From the NCBI GenBank assembly GCA_035555315.1, contig DATMGU010000031.1, forward strand, positions 1-48,212: a stretch of DNA of 48,212 nucleotides, given 5' to 3'. Of this stretch, positions 15,784 to 23,727 are shown piece after piece (position 1 is the stretch's first letter; each line of letters begins with the position of its first letter). Origin of the DNA: DATMGU01 sp035555315 (lineage in GTDB: Bacteria > Pseudomonadota > Alphaproteobacteria > ATCC43930 > CGMCC-115725). The translations under genes were made by a program, and so were the position numbers. The notes beneath the pieces were generated by a model. The model was not told where the DNA came from and did not search any database. It worked only from the letters and a program-made list of their open reading frames with translations.

Positions 15784-15812
15784 ATTACCATTCCAAGGGG
15801 CGGTTAGTCGAA
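15784..15812 (-). promoter_or_regulatory. Candidate promoter for the transporter operon
   Basis: On the minus strand TTCGAC (15812-15807), 17 bases, then GGTAAT (15789-15784), about 58 bp upstream of the binding-protein ATG. Both hexamers are partial sigma70 matches with ideal spacing. The adjacent MarR gene makes regulation from this 218-bp divergent region likely, but I see no convincing long palindromic operator. Confidence 0.35.
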
Positions 15813-15877
15813 CACGAAGCGGCGACAGTGCGATGAACGCGTTGCGGAGCATCCCGAAACGACGCTGCGCATCGCCC

Positions 15878-15906
15878 TTGCCAAGCCAGCCGTAATCATT
15901 TTAACT
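15878..15906 (+). promoter_or_regulatory. Candidate promoter for the catabolic operon
   Basis: TTGCCA (15878-15883), 17 bases, then TTAACT (15901-15906), 38 bp upstream of the SDR start. The -10 match is poor (3 of 6). A small dyad TTTA-actc-TAAA (15900-15911) overlaps it and could be part of a regulator site. Confidence 0.3.
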
Positions 15907-15943
15907 CTAAAGCATCTCGATCGTACCGCTTGAAGGAGCGTCG

Positions 15944-16732
15944 GTGTCCGAGGTGTCAAAAACGAAGCCGGCGCTGCGCGGCCAGCATGCGATCGTCACC
16001 GGCGCATCGCGCGGGATCGGCTTGGCCATCGCCCTGGCCTTGGGCGAGGCAGGCGCCTCGGTCACGCTGATCGGCCGCGACCGGGCGGCGCTGTCGGCGG
16101 CGGCTGAGCGGATCGGCACGCAGGCTATCGCCGCCGTGGCCGATCTCGCCGACCCGGCGCAGATCGATCGGGCTATCGCCGAGGGCCGCGCCGCCTTCGG
16201 GCCGGTACGCCTCCTGGTCAACAATGCCGGCATCGCCAAAAGCGCTCCGTTCGGTGCCCTGGCACTCGAGGATTGGTCGGCCATGCTGGCGGTCAATCTG
16301 ACGGCGGTGTTCCATGCCTGCCGCGCAGTGCTGCCCGAAATGGTGGCGCGCCGCGACGGCCGCATTATCACCATCGCCTCGACCGCCGGGCTGAAGGGCT
16401 ATGCCTATACTGCGGGATATTGCGCCTCCAAACACGGCGCCATCGGCCTCACCCGTGCGCTGGCCCTGGAGACGGCACGCGACGGCGTCACCGTCAACGC
16501 CGTCTGCCCGGGCTTCACCGATACCGACATGGCATCGGAAGCGATCGAGACGATCCAAGCCAAGACCGGGCGCAACGCCGAGACGGCGCGCGCGGATCTG
16601 GAAAAATTCAATCCACAGCGCCGCTTGATCGATCCCCGGGAAATCGCCAGCACCGTGCTGTGGCTCTGCTCGCCCGGCAGCGAAGGCATCACCGGCCAGT
16701 CGATCGCCGTCGCCGGTGGAGAGGTGATGTGA
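15944..16732 (+). CDS. Short-chain dehydrogenase/reductase (SDR)
   Basis: This is a 262-aa classical SDR. It shows the nucleotide-binding TGASRGIG (19-26), NNAG (93-96), the catalytic Ser146 in ITIASTAG, and Tyr159/Lys163 in YCASK. The C-terminal RLIDPREIASTVLWLCSP..GITGQSIAVAGG is typical of 3-oxoacyl reductase/3-hydroxyacyl-CoA dehydrogenase SDRs. The start is GTG at 15944 with AAGGAG ~7 bases upstream. It is first in the operon for CoA-dependent aromatic breakdown, where it could oxidise or reduce a ring hydroxyl/keto group of a cyclohexane-carboxyl-CoA intermediate (inference). Its TGA overlaps the next ATG by one base (TGATG). Confidence 0.92.
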   Translation: MSEVSKTKPALRGQHAIVTGASRGIGLAIALALGEAGASVTLIGRDRAALSAAAERIGTQAIAAVADLADPAQIDRAIAEGRAAFGPVRLLVNNAGIAKSAPFGALALEDWSAMLAVNLTAVFHACRAVLPEMVARRDGRIITIASTAGLKGYAYTAGYCASKHGAIGLTRALALETARDGVTVNAVCPGFTDTDMASEAIETIQAKTGRNAETARADLEKFNPQRRLIDPREIASTVLWLCSPGSEGITGQSIAVAGGEVM

Positions 16733-17286
16733 TGGCAGACGGCACGGCGAAATATGCGCCTCCGGAAAATAGCGCCGTCGACCCGGTCGATTTCGAGACC
16801 GCCGGCGCGGAGGCCAAGCCGGAGCTGCGCCTGTGGCTGCGGCTCTTGACCTGCACGACGATGATCGAGGCCGAGATCCGGCAGCGGCTGCGCGCCGAAT
16901 TCGGCGTCACGCTGCCGCGGTTCGACCTGCTAGCCCAGCTCGACAAGGCGCCGGACGGCATGACCATGAGCGCGCTCAGCCAGCATCTAATGGTGACCAA
17001 CGGCAACGTCACCGGCCTAGTCGAGCGGCTGGTCGCCGAGGACCTGGTCACCCGCACCCCCGACCCGCAGGACCGACGCAGCCAGATCGTCGCCTTGACG
17101 CGGATCGGAAGGCGCAGCTTCGAAGCCATGGCGGCGGCGCATGAAGGCTGGGTGTCCGACCTGTTCGATGGGCTCGACCCCGCTGAAACCGCCCAGTTGA
17201 TGCGTCTGCTGACGGTCACCAAGCGATCGGTCGGCGCCACCATCGGCCGCACCGCCACCAAGAAGGCCCGCAATGTCCCTCGCTGA
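16732..17286 (+). CDS. MarR-family transcriptional regulator
   Basis: This encodes a 184-aa winged-helix protein. The DNA-binding core is MTMSALSQHLMVTNGNVTGLVERLVAEDLV followed by the wing TPDPQDRRSQIVALT (roughly residues 75-125), with helical dimerisation segments at both ends. MarR regulators in aromatic-acid loci usually repress until an aromatic ligand or its CoA thioester binds. The gene sits second in the operon, overlapping the SDR stop by one base and the hydratase start by 14 bp. It would therefore regulate its own operon and perhaps the divergent transporter operon. The ~35-residue N-terminal extension before the core is low in hydrophobics and of unknown role. Confidence 0.92.
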   Translation: MADGTAKYAPPENSAVDPVDFETAGAEAKPELRLWLRLLTCTTMIEAEIRQRLRAEFGVTLPRFDLLAQLDKAPDGMTMSALSQHLMVTNGNVTGLVERLVAEDLVTRTPDPQDRRSQIVALTRIGRRSFEAMAAAHEGWVSDLFDGLDPAETAQLMRLLTVTKRSVGATIGRTATKKARNVPR

Positions 17287-18082
17287 AATCGCCCCCAAAC
17301 ATTTCCAATGGTCCGTCGCCGATGGTGTCGCCACGATCACGCTGGCCCGGCCGGAGCGCAAGAACCCGCTGACCTTCGACAGCTATGCCGAGCTGCGCGA
17401 TACGTTCCTACGGCTGGGTTCGGAGCCCTCGATCCGCGTGGTGATCATCACCGGCGCCGGCGGCAATTTCTGTTCGGGCGGCGACGTGTTCGAGATCATC
17501 GAGCCGCTGACCAAGATGCGCATGCCGGAGCTACTCGCCTTCACGCGCATGACCGGTGATCTGGTGAAGGCGATGCGCGCCTGCCCGCAACCGATCATCG
17601 CCGCGATCGACGGCGTCTGCGCCGGTGCCGGCGCCATTCTGGCGATGGCCTCCGACCTGCGCTATGGCACGCCCGAAAGCAAAGTCGCCTTCCTGTTCAC
17701 CAGGGTAGGGCTCGCCGGCTGCGACATGGGCGCCTGTGCGATCCTGCCGCGCCTCATCGGCCATGGCCGCGCATCGGAACTGCTCTACACCGGCCGCGCC
17801 ATGGATGGCGCCGAGGCGGAGCGCTGGGGCTTCTACGCCCGACTGGTCGGCCCCGACCGACTGTTGGCGGAGGCGACCGAGACGGCCGCCCGGCTGGCCT
17901 CGGGCCCAGGCTTCGCCCACGCGATGACCAAGCGCATGCTGCATCAGGAATGGGACATGGGCATCGATCAGGCGATCGAGGCGGAGGCTCAGGCCCAGGC
18001 GATCTGCATGGCGACCCAGGATTTCACCCGCGCCTTCGAGGCCTTCGCGGCCAAGCGCAAGCCGGTCTTCGAGGGCAATTGA
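17273..18082 (+). CDS. Enoyl-CoA hydratase/isomerase-family protein with altered active site
   Basis: This is a 269-aa crotonase-fold protein. The oxyanion-hole segments are present (GNFCSGGDV around 62-70 and DGVCAGAGAILAMASDL around 104-120). The usual second catalytic segment of true hydratases, PE(V/I)GL.PG.G, reads TRVGLAGCDMGAC here, so the catalytic Glu is missing at that position and an Asp lies a few residues on. This variant suggests an isomerase, ring-cleaving hydrolase or other crotonase activity rather than simple hydration. It lies between MarR (14-bp overlap) and the acyl-CoA dehydrogenase (TGATG overlap) in the aromatic operon. Confidence 0.9.
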   Translation: MSLAEIAPKHFQWSVADGVATITLARPERKNPLTFDSYAELRDTFLRLGSEPSIRVVIITGAGGNFCSGGDVFEIIEPLTKMRMPELLAFTRMTGDLVKAMRACPQPIIAAIDGVCAGAGAILAMASDLRYGTPESKVAFLFTRVGLAGCDMGACAILPRLIGHGRASELLYTGRAMDGAEAERWGFYARLVGPDRLLAEATETAARLASGPGFAHAMTKRMLHQEWDMGIDQAIEAEAQAQAICMATQDFTRAFEAFAAKRKPVFEGN

Positions 18083-19233
18083 TGGCCGATCGCAGCTTCC
18101 TCGGCTGGCCGTTCTTCGAAGACCGCCATCGGGCGCTCGCCGAACGGCTCGACGCCTGGGCGGCGCGCGAATTGCCGGTAATAGCGCATCACCACGCGGA
18201 CGTTGACGGAACCTGCCGCGCGCTTGTGGCGCTACTCGGCCGCGACGGCTGGCTGGAGTTCGCGGCACCCGACGAGGGACCGCTCGATGTGCGCAGCCTG
18301 TGCCTGGTGCGCGAGATCCTGGCGCGGCATGCCGGCCTCGCGGATTTCGCCTTCGCCATGCAGGGGCTGGGTACCGGCTCGATCCAGCTCGCCGGCAGCG
18401 ACGCGCTGAAAGCCCGCTATCTGCCGCCGGTCCGGCGCGGCGAGCATATCGCCGCCTTCGCCCTGTCCGAACCGGAAGCCGGTTCGGACGTCGCCGCGAT
18501 GGCGACCGCCGCGCGCCGTGATGGCGATGAGTGGGTGATCGACGGCACCAAGACCTGGATCAGCAATGGCGGCATCGCCGATCATTATGTGGTGTTCGCG
18601 CGTACCGATCCCGCCGCCGGCACCAGGGGCATTTCCGCCTTCGTAGTCGATGCCGAGACGCCGGGGCTGACCATCGCCGAGCGGATCGAGACCATCGCCC
18701 CCCACCCGCTCGCGACCCTGCGCTTCACCGGATGCCGAGTGCCTGGCGGCAATCTGCTGGGCCGGCCGGGCGAGGGTTTCCGGATCGCCATGGCGACGCT
18801 CGACATCTTCCGCTCGACGGTCGGTGCCGCGGCGCTGGGTTTTGCCCGGCGCGCCCTGGACGAGACGCTGGACCGGGCGCGCAGCCGCCGCATGTTCGGC
18901 GGCGTGCTGGCCGACCTGCCGCTCGCCCAGGCCAGCCTCGCCGAGATGGCGACGGATATCGATGCCAGCGCCCTGTTGGTCTACCGCGCCGCCTGGACCA
19001 AGGACTGTGTCGCCGACCGGGTGACCCGCGAGGCCTCTATGGCCAAGCTGGTCGCGACCGAGGCGGCGCAGCGGGTCATCGACACGGCCGTGCAGCTGCA
19101 TGGCGGGCTTGGCGTTCGTTCGGGCTCGGTGGTCGAGACGCTGTATCGTGAGATCCGCGCGTTGCGCATCTACGAGGGTGCCAGCGAAGTGCAGAAGCTG
19201 GTGATCGCCCGTCAGCTGCTGTCCGGTCCGTGA
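18082..19233 (+). CDS. Acyl-CoA dehydrogenase
   Basis: This is a 383-aa FAD-dependent acyl-CoA dehydrogenase. Recognisable blocks are the FAD/substrate segment FALSEPEAGSDVAAM and the beta-domain GTKTWISNGGIADHYVVFA. The C-terminal helical domain shows QLHGGLGV and then IYEGASEVQKLVIARQLL, with the catalytic Glu in YEGAS. It would introduce a double bond into a CoA-bound intermediate, passing electrons to ETF. Its ATG overlaps the hydratase stop by one base, and a 55-bp gap follows before the CoA ligase. In this context the likely substrate is an alicyclic or dicarboxylic acyl-CoA formed after ring reduction or opening. Confidence 0.93.
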   Translation: MADRSFLGWPFFEDRHRALAERLDAWAARELPVIAHHHADVDGTCRALVALLGRDGWLEFAAPDEGPLDVRSLCLVREILARHAGLADFAFAMQGLGTGSIQLAGSDALKARYLPPVRRGEHIAAFALSEPEAGSDVAAMATAARRDGDEWVIDGTKTWISNGGIADHYVVFARTDPAAGTRGISAFVVDAETPGLTIAERIETIAPHPLATLRFTGCRVPGGNLLGRPGEGFRIAMATLDIFRSTVGAAALGFARRALDETLDRARSRRMFGGVLADLPLAQASLAEMATDIDASALLVYRAAWTKDCVADRVTREASMAKLVATEAAQRVIDTAVQLHGGLGVRSGSVVETLYREIRALRIYEGASEVQKLVIARQLLSGP

Positions 19234-19288
19234 TGCAGAATTTTCCACGCATGTTCCGCAAGCTTCCTTGCACGAGGTGACTCCCGCC

Positions 19289-20959
19289 ATGGCCGAGCCC
19301 GCATCCGCGCATCTCCTCGCCGCCGAAACCTGCCATATCGATACCTGGGCGCGCGATCGTCTGCCGCCGGTGGAGCAATGGCCGGTGATGCTGTTCGACC
19401 TGCCGGACGTCCGCTATCCTGAACGGCTGAACGCCGCGGTCGAGTTGCTCGACCGGATGGTCGATGCGGGGCGGGCCGACAAGCCATGCTTGCTGACGCT
19501 GACCGAGACCTGGACTTATCGGCAGCTCCAGCAAAAGGTCAACCAGATCGCTCATGTGCTGCTCGACGATCTGGGCGTGGTGCCCGGCAACCGGGTGATG
19601 ATCCGCAGCGCCAATACGCCGATGCTGGTCGCGATCTATCTGGCGACCGTTCGGATCGGCGCCATCACCATCCCAACCATGCCGCTGCTACGCGCCAAGG
19701 AGCTGCTGCAGACGCTGAACCAGGCGGAAATCTCTCTGGCGCTGTGCGACATCCGGCTGATGCCGGCACTCGAGGAAGCGGCGAAAAAGGCGCCCAGCCT
19801 GCAGCGGATCGTCAGCTTCAACGGTGCCCCCGGCGACGGGCTGGAAGGCATGATGGAGGGCAAGCCGGTCGAGTGTGCCGCCGCGGATACGCGCTCGACC
19901 GATATCTGCCTGATCGCCTTCACCTCGGGCACCACCGGCGTCCCGAAGATGACGACGCATTTCCACCGCGACATCCTGGCGATCTGCGACACCTTCTCGA
20001 AGCATATCTTGCAACCGCAGCCGGACGATTTGTTCTGCGGCAGCCCGCCGCTCGCCTTCACCTTCGGCTTTGGCGGGCTGGTCAGCTTTCCGATGCGCGT
20101 CGGCGCCGCGACCCTGCTGCTCGAACAGGCGGCGCCGGAACAGCTCTCCAAGGCAATCGCCGAGAAACACGCGACGATCTGCTTCACGGCACCGACCGCG
20201 TACCGGCTGATGGTACAACTGGCCGATCAATACGATCTCACCAGCCTCCGGAAATGCGTGTCGGCCGGCGAGGCCCTGCCGGCGCCGACCTGGCACGCCT
20301 TCAAGCAACGCACCGGCATCGAGATCATCGATGGCATCGGCGGCACGGAAATGCTGCACATCTTCATCTCGGCCGCCCCGGGATCGATCCGGCCGGGTGC
20401 GACCGGCAAGCCGATCCCAGGATTCGCCGCCCAGGTCATCGACGAGGATGGCAACCGTGTACCGCCCGGCACGCTGGGCCGCCTCGCAGTGCGCGGACCG
20501 ACGGGCTGCCGCTATCTCGCCGATGCGCGGCAGACGGTTTTCGTCCAGCACGGCTGGAACATCACCGGCGATGCCTACATCGAGGATACGGACGGCTATT
20601 TCTGGTACCAGTCGCGCACCGACGACATGATCATCTCGGCGGGCTACAACATCGCCGGACCGGAAGTGGAATCGGCCCTGCTGGCCCATCCGACGGTCGC
20701 CGAATGCGCCGTGGTCGGTGTGCCCTCGGCCGAACGCGGCCAGATCGCCAAGGCCTTCATCGTGCTGCGCGATCCATCCCTGGCGAGCGACGCCCTGGCG
20801 AAGACCCTGCAGGATTACGTCAAGCAGGAGATCGCACCCTATAAATACCCCCGCGCCGTCGAGTTCGTGGCGGTCCTGCCGCGTACCGAAACCGGCAAAC
20901 TGCAGCGTTTCGTCCTGCGTCAGCAGGAAACAGCCAAACAGACGGTCACATCATCATGA
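19289..20959 (+). CDS. abmG: Aryl-CoA ligase, probably 2-aminobenzoate-CoA ligase
   Basis: This is a 556-aa ANL-superfamily adenylate-forming ligase of the benzoate-CoA ligase branch. It has the P-loop AFTSGTTGVPKMTTHFH (about 211-227), the aryl-pocket region PPLAFTFGFGG, the hinge region YQSRTDDMIISAGYNIAGPEVE, and the A10 lysine in PRTETGKLQRF near the C-terminus. It activates an aromatic acid to its CoA thioester using ATP. The ATG at 19289 has GAGGTGA ~8 bases upstream, and a TTG seven codons earlier is rejected. It overlaps the RidA gene by 4 bp. The 2-aminobenzoate assignment rests on the neighbouring monooxygenase-reductase fusion. Benzoate or another ortho-substituted benzoate remains possible. 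Confidence 0.85.
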   Translation: MAEPASAHLLAAETCHIDTWARDRLPPVEQWPVMLFDLPDVRYPERLNAAVELLDRMVDAGRADKPCLLTLTETWTYRQLQQKVNQIAHVLLDDLGVVPGNRVMIRSANTPMLVAIYLATVRIGAITIPTMPLLRAKELLQTLNQAEISLALCDIRLMPALEEAAKKAPSLQRIVSFNGAPGDGLEGMMEGKPVECAAADTRSTDICLIAFTSGTTGVPKMTTHFHRDILAICDTFSKHILQPQPDDLFCGSPPLAFTFGFGGLVSFPMRVGAATLLLEQAAPEQLSKAIAEKHATICFTAPTAYRLMVQLADQYDLTSLRKCVSAGEALPAPTWHAFKQRTGIEIIDGIGGTEMLHIFISAAPGSIRPGATGKPIPGFAAQVIDEDGNRVPPGTLGRLAVRGPTGCRYLADARQTVFVQHGWNITGDAYIEDTDGYFWYQSRTDDMIISAGYNIAGPEVESALLAHPTVAECAVVGVPSAERGQIAKAFIVLRDPSLASDALAKTLQDYVKQEIAPYKYPRAVEFVAVLPRTETGKLQRFVLRQQETAKQTVTSS

Positions 20960-21435
20960 AGATCCGAGCCTCAGGCAGCTCCCCGCTGGACAAACATCCG
21001 ATGGATGACGGCATAGAGGTGCTACAGCCCGAAGGCTGGCCGGCACCGAAAGGCTATGCCAACGGCATCGCCGCGCGTGGCCGAACGCTGTATGTCGGCG
21101 GCCAGATCGGCTGGGACGAAACCGGCCGCTTTGTCGCGGATGATCTGGCCGGCCAGACACGCCAGGCCCTGAAAAACATCGTGGCGGTGCTGCAGGCCGG
21201 CGGCGCTATGCCCCGGCATCTGGTCCGCCTGACCTGGTACGTCACCGACATGGCGGCCTATCGCGCGAGCCAGCGCGAGATGGGGCAGGTCTATCGCGAC
21301 GAGATCGGCCGGATCTATCCGGCGATGACCCTGGTCCAAGTATTGTCGCTTGCCGAGCCGCGGGCGCTGGTCGAGATCGAGGCGACCGCCGTCATGCCGG
21401 ACGTCGCCGGGACCGACGAGGACATCTCATCATGA
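20956..21435 (+). CDS. RidA/YjgF-family protein lacking the canonical arginine
   Basis: This encodes a 159-aa YjgF/YER057c/UK114 fold protein (core ~ residues 25-148: NGIAARGRTLYVGGQIGWD ... LVRLTWYVTDMAAYR ... ALVEIEATAV). RidA hydrolyses enamines and imines to release ammonia, using an Arg in a P-A-R-(S/T) motif. Here that position reads PAMT, so the Arg is a Met, as in the poorly understood Rid subgroups that lack it. It sits between the CoA ligase and the monooxygenase/reductase, with 4-bp overlaps on both sides. In 2-aminobenzoate breakdown, dearomatisation yields a cyclic enamine-CoA, so a deaminase step fits well by context. A ~20-residue N-terminal extension precedes the domain. Confidence 0.88.
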   Translation: MKIRASGSSPLDKHPMDDGIEVLQPEGWPAPKGYANGIAARGRTLYVGGQIGWDETGRFVADDLAGQTRQALKNIVAVLQAGGAMPRHLVRLTWYVTDMAAYRASQREMGQVYRDEIGRIYPAMTLVQVLSLAEPRALVEIEATAVMPDVAGTDEDISS

Positions 21436-23723
21436 AGATCGCCTGTGTCGGCGGCGGGCCGGCCGGCCTGTATTTCTCGATCTTGATGAAGAAAGCCGAT
21501 CCTCGGCACGACGTCACCGTCTATGAGCGCAACCGGCCATTCGACACCTTCGGCTGGGGCGTGGTGTTCTCCGACGAGACGCTGCAAAACCTGCAGGGCG
21601 GTGATCCGGAAAGCCAGCGCCGGATCATGGACAGCTTCGCCCATTGGGATGACATCGATGTGCATTTCAAAGGCCGGGTGATCACCTCGGGCGGCCATGG
21701 CTTCTGTGGCATCGCCCGCAAGCACCTGTTGAACATCCTGCAGGACCGGGCGGCGGAGTTGGGCGTCAAGCTCGCCTTCGAGCAGGAGGTCGAGGATATC
21801 GCGGCGTTCCAGGATGCCGACCTGATCGTCGCCTCCGACGGCGTAAACAGCCGGATCCGCACGACGTATGCCGAGCATTTCCAGCCGGCCATCGACCGGC
21901 GCGAATGCCGCTTCGTCTGGCTCGGCACCCGCAAGATGTTCGAGGCGTTCACCTTCATCTTCGAGCAGACCGAATGGGGCTGGTTCCAGGCCCACGCCTA
22001 TCGGTTCGACGGCGAGATGTCGACTTTCATCGTCGAGACCCATCAGGACACCTGGCAGAAGGCCGGCCTGGCCGATGCCGATACCGCCACGACCATCGCG
22101 TTCTGCGAGCGCGTCTTCGCCAAGTATCTGGACGGCAATCCCTTGCTGGCCAATAGCCGGCATCTGCGCGGCTCCGACTGGATCAACTTTCCGCAGGTCT
22201 CGAACAAGACCTGGGTGATGGGCAATGTCGTCCTGATGGGCGATGCCGCCCATTCCGCGCATTTCTCGATCGGCTCAGGCACCAAGCTCGCCTTGGAAGA
22301 CGCCATCGCCCTCGCCCGAAGCTTCGATCGGCATGGCAGCGACGTCGCGGCGGCACTCGCCGCCTATGAGACGGAACGGCGGATCGACGTGCTCCGCATC
22401 CAGTCGGCGGCGCGCAACTCGACCGAATGGTTCGAGCATGTCGATCGCTATGTTTCATTGGAGCCGGAGCAATTCGCCTATTCGATGCTGACCCGCAGCC
22501 AGCGGATCGGCCATGCCAATCTGAAGCTGCGCGATCGCGGCTTTGTCGAGGCGCATGAGCGCTGGTTGGCGGAGCGGGCAACCGGAGCACTGGTCGCCGA
22601 GCCGCCGCCGCCCATGTTCACCCCCTTCATGCTCCGGGGCATGCGACTCGCCAACCGGATCGTAATGAGCCCGATGGCGACCTACTCCGCCAAGGATGGC
22701 CTGCCCGACGACTTCCATCTGGTGCATCTTGGCAGCCGCGCCATGGGCGGCGCCGGCATGCTCGTCACCGAGATGACCTGCGTCAGCCCCGAAGCGCGCA
22801 TCACCCCGGGCTGCACCGGCCTGTGGAACGACGCGCAAGAGGCGGCGTGGCGGCGCATCGTCGATTTCGTTCACGGCAATAGCGCGGCGCGGATCTGCGT
22901 GCAACTCGGCCATGCTGGGCCCAAGGGATCGACACGCATCGGCTGGGAAGGCATGGACCAGCCGCTGCCGGACGGCAATTGGCCGCTGGTCGGCCCGTCG
23001 CCCGTGCCCTGGTCCGAACAGAACCAGGTACCGCATATCATGACCGAAGACGACATGACGGCGGTACGGGATGGTTTCGTCGCCGCCGTCAGGCGGGCCG
23101 AGAGCGCCGGCTTCGACATGGTCGAGCTGCACGCCGCCCACGGCTATCTGCTCTCCGCCTTCATCACGCCGCTGACCAACCGGCGCAACGATCGTTACGG
23201 CGGCAGCCTGGAGAACCGGCTGCGCTTTCCCCTGATGGTGTTCGACGCGATGCGCGCCGACTGGCCGGTGGCGAAACCAATGTCGGTACGCATCTCGGCG
23301 ACCGATTGGACGCCGGACGGCGTCGATGGCACCGAGGCGATCGAGATCGCACGGGCGTTCAAGGAACACGGCGTCGACCTGATCGACGTCTCGGCCGGCC
23401 AGACCAGCAAGCAGGCCCGGCCGGTCTATGGCCGCATGTTCCAGACGCCCTATTCCGACCAGATCCGCAATGAAGTCGGCATCGCCACCATGGCCGTCGG
23501 CAACATCTTCGAGGTCGATCACGCCAACTCGATCATCGCCAGCGGGCGCGCCGATCTCGCCGCCCTCGCCCGGCCGCATCTCGCAGACCCCTATTGGACG
23601 CTACACGCCGCCGCCGAACTCGGCTGGCCGGGCCAGGCCTGGCCGGTCCAATACGAAGCCGGCCGTGACCAATATGTCCGCAACCTGGCCCGCGCCCAGG
23701 AGATCGCCGGGAAGAATTCGTAA
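21432..23723 (+). CDS. abmA: 2-aminobenzoyl-CoA monooxygenase/reductase-type fusion
   Basis: This 763-aa protein has two flavin domains. Residues 1-~390 form an aromatic-ring FAD monooxygenase (CVGGGPAGLYFSI at 4-16; GDAAHSAHFSIGSGTKLALE as the second FAD motif). Residues ~395-763 form an Old Yellow Enzyme-like reductase (FTPFMLRGMRLANRIVMSPM; ELHAAHGYLLSAFITPLTN; NDRYGGSLENR). The architecture is that of 2-aminobenzoyl-CoA monooxygenase/reductase, which hydroxylates and then reduces the CoA-bound ring. Databases also call the family bifunctional salicylyl-CoA 5-hydroxylase/oxidoreductase. It is the last gene of the rightward operon, overlapping the RidA gene by 4 bp and converging on the DJ-1 gene 4 bp away. 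Substrate choice between 2-amino- and 2-hydroxybenzoyl-CoA cannot be settled from sequence; the RidA neighbour favours the amine. Confidence 0.9.
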   Translation: MKIACVGGGPAGLYFSILMKKADPRHDVTVYERNRPFDTFGWGVVFSDETLQNLQGGDPESQRRIMDSFAHWDDIDVHFKGRVITSGGHGFCGIARKHLLNILQDRAAELGVKLAFEQEVEDIAAFQDADLIVASDGVNSRIRTTYAEHFQPAIDRRECRFVWLGTRKMFEAFTFIFEQTEWGWFQAHAYRFDGEMSTFIVETHQDTWQKAGLADADTATTIAFCERVFAKYLDGNPLLANSRHLRGSDWINFPQVSNKTWVMGNVVLMGDAAHSAHFSIGSGTKLALEDAIALARSFDRHGSDVAAALAAYETERRIDVLRIQSAARNSTEWFEHVDRYVSLEPEQFAYSMLTRSQRIGHANLKLRDRGFVEAHERWLAERATGALVAEPPPPMFTPFMLRGMRLANRIVMSPMATYSAKDGLPDDFHLVHLGSRAMGGAGMLVTEMTCVSPEARITPGCTGLWNDAQEAAWRRIVDFVHGNSAARICVQLGHAGPKGSTRIGWEGMDQPLPDGNWPLVGPSPVPWSEQNQVPHIMTEDDMTAVRDGFVAAVRRAESAGFDMVELHAAHGYLLSAFITPLTNRRNDRYGGSLENRLRFPLMVFDAMRADWPVAKPMSVRISATDWTPDGVDGTEAIEIARAFKEHGVDLIDVSAGQTSKQARPVYGRMFQTPYSDQIRNEVGIATMAVGNIFEVDHANSIIASGRADLAALARPHLADPYWTLHAAAELGWPGQAWPVQYEAGRDQYVRNLARAQEIAGKNS

Positions 23724-23727
23724 AATC

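Noticed and set aside
21432..23723. Annotation strictly as salicylyl-CoA 5-hydroxylase
   Set aside because: The domain fusion is shared with 2-aminobenzoyl-CoA monooxygenase/reductase. The adjacent RidA-like gene and benzoate-ligase-type partner favour the amino substrate, so the narrower salicylate label was not adopted.
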